Shown here piece by piece: positions 39,178 to 44,908 of a DNA stretch of 44,908 nucleotides (position 1 is its first letter; every line of letters starts with the position of its first letter). The notes below the pieces were generated by a model, which had not been told where the DNA came from, did no database searches, and saw only the letters and a program-made list of their open reading frames with translations. A program made the position numbers and the translations under genes. The DNA comes from an uncultured Erysipelothrix sp. (GTDB lineage Bacteria > Bacillota_I > Bacilli_A > Erysipelotrichales > Erysipelotrichaceae), in assembly GCA_947631935.1 (NCBI GenBank), contig CANRNG010000005.1, forward strand, positions 1 through 44,908, given 5' to 3'.

Positions 39178-40952
39178 TGGCGAAGAATCGATATGATGTG
39201 GATGAAAATCTTGAAACACCTTTTAATATAGAATATCTCAAACGGGCCATGGTCTATGTGAAAAAATACCAAAATAAGATGTTGGTTGCCTTTGGGGTCA
39301 GTATATTGGGTGCCTTCATTGGACTCAGTGGTCCTGTTGTTACAAGTCATATCATTGATGTTGTGGTCCCACAGAAAAATATGGGTGCATTGATATTTTG
39401 GGCAGCATTGCTTTTGGCCACGATTATTATCAACCTCATTTTTATCACAATCCGAGGCATTATCATGGCGCGTGTGGGTCAGGCCATTGTCTATGATATT
39501 CGCAGTGATCTATTTGAGCACATTCAATATTTACCTTTTACTTACTACGACAACAGGCCGCATGGTAAAATATTAATTCGTGTGGTTAACTACGTGAATA
39601 CGGTGTCTGATGTTTTATCCAATGGTTTGGTTAACTTGATTCTAGAGTTGGTCAATGTGTTGATGATTTTATTTTTCATGTTTTATGTGGATGTTAGGTT
39701 ATCGCTGGTTATTTTATCAGGAATCCCAATTTCTTTTTTGGTTGTTTTCTTTCTTAGAACCCACCAAAGAAGGGCGTGGCAATTACTTTCTAATAAGAGT
39801 TCCAATGTGAATGCGTATCTTCAAGAGAGTTTGAATGGGATTGAAATTACCCAGCTCTTTAATCGTGAAGTGAAGAATGCCAATATCTTTTCAAACCTTT
39901 CTTCTGAATATAAAACAACTTGGATAAAGGCAGTTCGTATGAATGCTTTGTTTCCTTTTGTGGTGGATAACTTAATGACCATCATATCCATGGGTATCTA
40001 TGGGGTGGGCTTGTTGTGGCTTGGTTTGGAGGAAGTTTCCTTGGGTGTTATTTTGGCGATGGGAACCTATGCATTAAGATTTTGGCATCCAATTTTGAAT
40101 ATCGCCAATATCTATAATAGTTTCGTGACTGCCATTTCATATCTTGAACGTATTTTTGAAACTATGGATGAACCTTTGGTTATTGAAGATAAAGTCGATG
40201 CTTATGAACTTCCGGAAATTAAAGGTGAAGTGGAATTTAAAAATGTATCCTTTGGTTATGAACCCAATGTACCCATTTTAGAAGATGTTAATTTTACCAT
40301 TGAACCGGGTCAATCTGTGGCCTTGGTGGGTCCAACAGGGGCAGGTAAAACTACGATTGTAAACTTATTAAGTCGTTTCTATGATGTGAATGCGGGTGCT
40401 TTGTTGATTGATGGCCATGATATTCGGGATGTGAGTGTTCGTTCGTTGCGTAAGCAAATGGGTATTATGATGCAAGAGAGTTTTATTTTCTCAGGTACGA
40501 TCATGGACAACATTCGCTATGGTAAACAGGATGCAACCGATGAAGCTGTGATTCGGGTGTCTAAATTGGTTCAGGCCCATGATTTTATCTCTAAGTTTGA
40601 AAAGGGATATGATACCTTTGTGCAGGAGAGTGGTTCTGATTTATCTGAGGGTCAAAAACAGTTGATTGCCATGGCCAGAACGTTACTTAAGGATCCGAAA
40701 ATCTTAATTTTAGATGAGGCAACTTCTTCTATTGATACGCAAACTGAACGTTTGGTCCAAGCGGGCTTGGATATCTTGATTGAAGGCAGGACATCATTTA
40801 TCATTGCCCATCGTTTGTCGACAATAAAAAATAGCGACCAGATATTCTATATATCTGATCGCAATATCATTGAACGTGGTAACCATGCGTCCTTAATGGA
40901 ACTTAAGGGTCACTACTATAATTTGGTTCATTCTAAATCTAAATTAAATTAA
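39177..40952 (+). CDS. ABC transporter ATP-binding/permease protein, catalytic-site half
   Basis: GPTGAGKTT, LSEGQKQL, LILDEATSSID, IAHRLST; start overlaps upstream stop region. Confidence 0.95.
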   Translation: MAKNRYDVDENLETPFNIEYLKRAMVYVKKYQNKMLVAFGVSILGAFIGLSGPVVTSHIIDVVVPQKNMGALIFWAALLLATIIINLIFITIRGIIMARVGQAIVYDIRSDLFEHIQYLPFTYYDNRPHGKILIRVVNYVNTVSDVLSNGLVNLILELVNVLMILFFMFYVDVRLSLVILSGIPISFLVVFFLRTHQRRAWQLLSNKSSNVNAYLQESLNGIEITQLFNREVKNANIFSNLSSEYKTTWIKAVRMNALFPFVVDNLMTIISMGIYGVGLLWLGLEEVSLGVILAMGTYALRFWHPILNIANIYNSFVTAISYLERIFETMDEPLVIEDKVDAYELPEIKGEVEFKNVSFGYEPNVPILEDVNFTIEPGQSVALVGPTGAGKTTIVNLLSRFYDVNAGALLIDGHDIRDVSVRSLRKQMGIMMQESFIFSGTIMDNIRYGKQDATDEAVIRVSKLVQAHDFISKFEKGYDTFVQESGSDLSEGQKQLIAMARTLLKDPKILILDEATSSIDTQTERLVQAGLDILIEGRTSFIIAHRLSTIKNSDQIFYISDRNIIERGNHASLMELKGHYYNLVHSKSKLN

Positions 40953-41736
40953 AATGTTGAAGGGCTTGATATACACCGTCTGATTCAATATCAGCGCTGA
41001 CGTAATCGGCCTTTTCTTTTAGGATATCAATTGAATTTCCCATCGCAACCCCAATGGCTGATTTTTCAATCATTTCTAAGTCATTGGCTGCATCCCCAAT
41101 CGCAATGACGTTATCCCAAGTTAGATTGAGTTTATTCAGTACAAACTCGATGCCTTTTATTTTACCGGCATGTTTGGAATAGATATCATAAGCGTCGGTG
41201 TAGGCCTTTGCGTAAAAACCATTGGGACTTAAAGGACGACTGGCTTCAATGAGGGGTTCATCTCCCATCATAAAGATACCCATGGGCACATCTTTTTCTA
41301 AAAGTTCCTTGGTTTTATCTTCCAGGATATGTAACTTATCTGATCCTTGCATATATACAGTTTGGAATATTTCTAAGTTATGATAGACGGGCATGTTGTC
41401 TTTCATTTTTAGCGCGATACCCAAGTTGTTATTTCTTGCATAATCAATCAACGCGTCCACTTCGTTTTTTTCCATGGGTGTTTTGTAGATTAAGTTTTGT
41501 GATTTATCATAAACACAAGCACCATTGGTACAAACATAATAATTGGGGGAGATGGCTGTATGCACATCATCATGTATAAAATAATAAGCACGTCCAGTCG
41601 CTACTAAAACCTGGATTCCCTTCTCTTTTAGTTTTTCGATTGCAACTTTTGCACTTTTTTCAAGTGTTACTTTTCCACGTTTAATCAGTGTATCATCAAT
41701 ATCAAATATTGCGATTTTTATGTTTTTGTTTTCCAT
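40939..41736 (-). CDS. Cof-type HAD-superfamily hydrolase
   Basis: FDIDDTLIKRGKV, VATGRAYYF, IAIGDAANDLEMIEKSAIGVAMGNS. Confidence 0.94.
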   Translation of the reverse strand: MENKNIKIAIFDIDDTLIKRGKVTLEKSAKVAIEKLKEKGIQVLVATGRAYYFIHDDVHTAISPNYYVCTNGACVYDKSQNLIYKTPMEKNEVDALIDYARNNNLGIALKMKDNMPVYHNLEIFQTVYMQGSDKLHILEDKTKELLEKDVPMGIFMMGDEPLIEASRPLSPNGFYAKAYTDAYDIYSKHAGKIKGIEFVLNKLNLTWDNVIAIGDAANDLEMIEKSAIGVAMGNSIDILKEKADYVSADIESDGVYQALQHFNLI

Positions 41737-41824
41737 AGCTATATCATAGCACTTTCATTTTACTTTTTCTTTATAATCTTATTTATTTACGCTATAATAG
41801 ATAGAAAAAGAAAGAGGAGATACT

Positions 41825-42955
41825 ATGCACGGAAAGATTTTGCAAGAAGCTTATACATTTGATGATTTATTATTGGTGCCTGCCAAATCGGAGGTTGTTC
41901 CAAAAGATGTTTCATTAAAAGCAAGACTCACAGATTCAATCAGTTTGAATGCGCCCATTATTTCAGCAGCGATGGACACCGTTACTGAAGACAAGATGGC
42001 CCTTCATATGGCCAGATTGGGTGGACTTGGATTTATTCATAAAAATATGACCATAGATGAACAAGCCCAAATGGTTAGGAATGTGAAGGCTTATAAAGTC
42101 ACTGAAGCAGATCCTGAAGCCAATGTTGATAAGTCTGGACAACTTTTTGTTGGTGCTGCAGTGGGGGTCTCATTGGATACGTTGGATCGTGTTAAAGCAC
42201 TTGTGGATGCGGGTGTTGACATTATAACCGTTGACAGTGCCCATGGTCATTCAAAAGGGGTTATTGATAGTGTGCGTTCTATTCGTGATGTGTATCCTGA
42301 TTTAGATATAGTGGGGGGAAATATTGTTACCGCCCATGGTGCCATAGATTTAATTGAAGCGGGTGCCAATGTCTTAAAAGTGGGTGTGGGTCCCGGTTCA
42401 ATCTGTACCACACGTGTTGTATCTGGTGTGGGTGTGCCTCAGTTAACGGCAGTCAATGATATTTATCAAGTTGCCAAAGAACACAATGTTGGTGTCATTG
42501 CGGATGGGGGTATTAAACTCTCAGGTGATATCGTTAAAGCCATCGCCGCAGGGGCCGATTGCGTGATGTTGGGGGGACTGTTGGCTGGAACCGAAGAATC
42601 CCCAGGAGATATCATTGAAGTCTATGGAAAGCGTGTTAAAAACTACGTGGGAATGGGTTCGCTCTCCGCAATGCAACGGGGTTCAAGTGATCGCTACTTC
42701 CAAGGCGGTGTGAATGAACTTAAAAAGTTGGTTCCTGAAGGGATTGAAGCAACAGTTCCTTTTAAAGGAAGTATTGAAGATGTAATCTACCAAATGTTGG
42801 GTGGCTTGCGATCAGGTATGGGTTATTGTGGATGTGAATCCATTGATGCTATGAAAGAGCGCGCTCAATTTGTAAAAATAACAGGTGCTGGCTTGAAAGA
42901 AAGTCACCCACACGATGTTGATAATGTAAAATCTGCACCGAATTATAACGTTTAA
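41825..42955 (+). CDS. guaB: IMP dehydrogenase lacking CBS module
   Basis: [91 protein letters not shown]; only 376 aa. Confidence 0.96.
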   Translation: MHGKILQEAYTFDDLLLVPAKSEVVPKDVSLKARLTDSISLNAPIISAAMDTVTEDKMALHMARLGGLGFIHKNMTIDEQAQMVRNVKAYKVTEADPEANVDKSGQLFVGAAVGVSLDTLDRVKALVDAGVDIITVDSAHGHSKGVIDSVRSIRDVYPDLDIVGGNIVTAHGAIDLIEAGANVLKVGVGPGSICTTRVVSGVGVPQLTAVNDIYQVAKEHNVGVIADGGIKLSGDIVKAIAAGADCVMLGGLLAGTEESPGDIIEVYGKRVKNYVGMGSLSAMQRGSSDRYFQGGVNELKKLVPEGIEATVPFKGSIEDVIYQMLGGLRSGMGYCGCESIDAMKERAQFVKITGAGLKESHPHDVDNVKSAPNYNV

Positions 42956-42964
42956 GGAGACACC

Positions 42965-44245
42965 ATGAAACAAGATAAAATTGTAATTATTGACTTAGGA
43001 AGTCGTGTAAACACAGACATAGCCCGTCTTATTAGAGTTTTTGGAGTCTATAGTGAAATTCTTCCCCATGATACCACTGAATTTGATGACAGTGTTAAAG
43101 GAATCATTTTAAATGGGGGTCCCAATCGTAATGTTGATGGAAAGGATGTTGATATTGACGCCACGTTATACACACTCAATATCCCCATGATCTCAATTGA
43201 CCACCCATATTCACAAACAAGTGTTCAGTATGAATCTGTACCATCTGAATCCGTGCTTAAAGACTTTGTTTTCGGTACATGTGGTGCTCAAAACACCTGG
43301 AATGCACAAAATTTTATTGATGATCAAGTTAATAAACTTCGAAATGAAATTAAAGATAAAAAAGTACTACTCGCCTTGAGTGGAGGCGTCGACTCATCCG
43401 TGGTTGCATCCCTTTTAATTAAGGCCATTGGCAAACAATTGGTTTGTGTACATGTTAATCATGGATTGATGAGAAAAAATGAATCTGAAGAAGTCCTAAA
43501 GGTCTTTAGCCCTTTGTTGGAAGAAAACCTCATCTATGTGGATGCTTCTGAAAGATTCCTCTCAAAACTAAAAAACGAATCTGATCCTGAAAAGAAACGT
43601 AAAATTATAGGGAATGAGTTCATTGTGGTTTTTGATGAAGAATCCAATAAACTTCAAGGTATCGACTACTTGGCTCAAGGAACCATTTACTCTGATGTGG
43701 TTGAAAGTGGCACCAAAACATCCAAGGGTGTTAAATCACACCATAATGTGGGTGGCCTACCAGAAGACTTGGAATTCAAATTAATCGAGCCCATGGCAAA
43801 CTTATTCAAAGATGAAGTTAGACAAGTGGGTTTGGCATTGGGACTCCCAGAATCGATGGTCTTTAGACAACCCTTTCCAGGTCCTGGCTTGGGTGTCAGA
43901 GTTCTTGGGAATATCACACCTGAAAGACTTCACGCAGTCCGTGAGGCAGATGCAATTTTAAGAGAAGAATTCGCCAACCATGGTCTTGATAAAAAAGTAT
44001 GGCAATACTTTACCATCATCCCCGACTTCAAATCAGTGGGTGTTAAAGAGGGTGAACGCACCTATGCGTACCCCATTATCATTAGAGCAGTCAATGCTAC
44101 CGATGGTATGACTGCAACCATTGAACCCATTGATTATGACATATTGAACACCATTACCAACCGTATCTTAGATGAGGTTGATAATGTTAATAGAGTCCTT
44201 TATGATTTATCACCCAAACCGGGTGGTACTATTGAGTGGGAGTAG
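42965..44245 (+). CDS. guaA: GMP synthase with internally deleted glutamine amidotransferase domain
   Basis: N-terminal IVIIDLGS...GVYSE...GIILNGGPN remnant, ATP-PPase ALSGGVDSS, KSHHNVGGLPEDL, VFRQPFPGPGLGVRVLG, C-terminal TIEWE. Confidence 0.95.
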   Translation: MKQDKIVIIDLGSRVNTDIARLIRVFGVYSEILPHDTTEFDDSVKGIILNGGPNRNVDGKDVDIDATLYTLNIPMISIDHPYSQTSVQYESVPSESVLKDFVFGTCGAQNTWNAQNFIDDQVNKLRNEIKDKKVLLALSGGVDSSVVASLLIKAIGKQLVCVHVNHGLMRKNESEEVLKVFSPLLEENLIYVDASERFLSKLKNESDPEKKRKIIGNEFIVVFDEESNKLQGIDYLAQGTIYSDVVESGTKTSKGVKSHHNVGGLPEDLEFKLIEPMANLFKDEVRQVGLALGLPESMVFRQPFPGPGLGVRVLGNITPERLHAVREADAILREEFANHGLDKKVWQYFTIIPDFKSVGVKEGERTYAYPIIIRAVNATDGMTATIEPIDYDILNTITNRILDEVDNVNRVLYDLSPKPGGTIEWE

Positions 44246-44270
44246 TACCCATTTATTAAAGAAGATGACG

Positions 44271-44296
44271 AAAGTCCACTAAACAGTGGACTTTTT
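44271..44296 (+). terminator. Terminator after guaA
   Basis: AAAGTCCACT-AAAC-AGTGGACTTT then T. Confidence 0.85.
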
Positions 44297-44363
44297 AAGT
44301 GTCAATCTTGGGAATGGTGGGAAAATGGGGTCTAGTGATGTCAAAATGATGTCAAAAAATATG

Positions 44364-44885
44364 TTATTTTATTTTAAATGTATTTGTGGAGACCACGTTT
44401 TTCAATATTTGGAATCCGAATTTTTGTATTTCCGTTTTTTCATTTACATTAATCATAGTTTTGTGAACGACCCTTATAGCTAAATCGTATATTGTAAAAT
44501 ATTTCTTATTCTTAATTGAATTATACTCAATTTTCACGACCAGGGGGATATAAAAATCATTGTTGTCATCTACAAGATTATTGTAAGGGTTATAAGTGTA
44601 AGAAAGATAGGAATCAATTAAGTTATTTAGCTCGAAAATTTCTCGAGAAGAAATCTTTATACTATGATTTCCCTTTATTGAATCTCTTTCAATTTGAAAT
44701 GATTCATGATATTGATAACTAAAATGGCTGTTTTTCGAAAAAACGAAATGTGGATTTTTCAAATCAAAAGCATGATTAATTTTATATGTATGATTGTCTT
44801 CATATATTGAATCTTGAGAAGTTTTCTTAACGGGGTCCCGAGCGCTTAGTGGGAATTTGTATCGATAAGGGGTACAAATTCCCAC
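44364..44885 (-). CDS. Hypothetical protein, possible fragment or unusual start
   Basis: Longest ORF in the AT-rich region after guaA; GTG start lies inside an inverted repeat and no recognisable family. Confidence 0.45.
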   Translation of the reverse strand: MGICTPYRYKFPLSARDPVKKTSQDSIYEDNHTYKINHAFDLKNPHFVFSKNSHFSYQYHESFQIERDSIKGNHSIKISSREIFELNNLIDSYLSYTYNPYNNLVDDNNDFYIPLVVKIEYNSIKNKKYFTIYDLAIRVVHKTMINVNEKTEIQKFGFQILKNVVSTNTFKIK

Positions 44886-44889
44886 TAAA
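44847..44889. repeat. Perfect inverted repeat, 16 bp arms with 11 nt asymmetric centre
   Basis: TTAGTGGGAATTTGTA-TCGATAAGGGG-TACAAATTCCCACTAA. Confidence 0.8.
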
Positions 44890-44908
44890 CCAATGTTTCA
44901 AGGCCTAT

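Noticed and set aside
37426-40952. Asymmetric ABC NBDs (LILDD/QRI in one partner, LSEGQ in the other)
   Set aside because: Well-known feature of heterodimeric type IV exporters (TM287/288, BmrCD, LmrCD type); only the Walker A change in the left pair is reported.
41737-41824. Possible purine riboswitch upstream of guaB
   Set aside because: The 5' region is short and no conserved purine/guanidine aptamer sequence or paired helices could be recognised.
44847-44889. Inverted repeat at the right edge as the first unit of a CRISPR array
   Set aside because: Only one copy is visible, no spacer-repeat periodicity and no cas gene; arms and centre do not look like a CRISPR repeat.

Overview
This 44.9 kb window looks like ordinary low-GC Firmicutes-type chromosome (Erysipelotrichia/Mollicute-like flavour, inferred from gene content and composition only). 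It is densely coded and mostly housekeeping or metabolic. Left to right it carries: a heterodimeric ABC exporter pair (left partner cut by the window edge); an NfeD/FloA flotillin operon; a PTS EIIC plus GH1 beta-glucosidase locus with repeated TACCAAT operator-like sites; a rhodanese/CoA-disulfide-reductase/CstR-like persulfide operon; a GntR regulator; a CofE-like F420-0:glutamate ligase; inositol-phosphatase, FAD oxidoreductase and SDR genes; a compact cassette of SBP-GGDEF, DUF6054-like, patatin and TPR-like membrane protein genes; tRNA-Ala(GGC); an acyltransferase; MBL, lipoprotein, M20 peptidase, DsbA/FrnE, CutC and galM-like genes; adhE; deoD; a csoR-copA-copZ copper operon; pgk-tpiA-eno; an ArsR regulator; a PPase-like protein missing its acidic active-site motif; a second heterodimeric ABC exporter; a Cof-type HAD; and guaB-guaA. 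The most striking observation is the guaBA pair. GuaB (376 aa) has no CBS module. GuaA (426 aa) has an internally deleted glutaminase domain, with no nucleophile Cys and no HxE, joined in frame to an apparently intact ATP-pyrophosphatase/dimerization part. This predicts ammonia-dependent, allosterically stripped guanylate synthesis. Other leads are the GGDEF-patatin cassette, a CstR-like repressor with Thr in place of the second sensor Cys, an active-site-deleted PPase paralogue, and att-like or hairpin structures downstream of guaA next to an orphan AT-rich ORF. No CRISPR array, rRNA, or transposase/integrase gene was seen.
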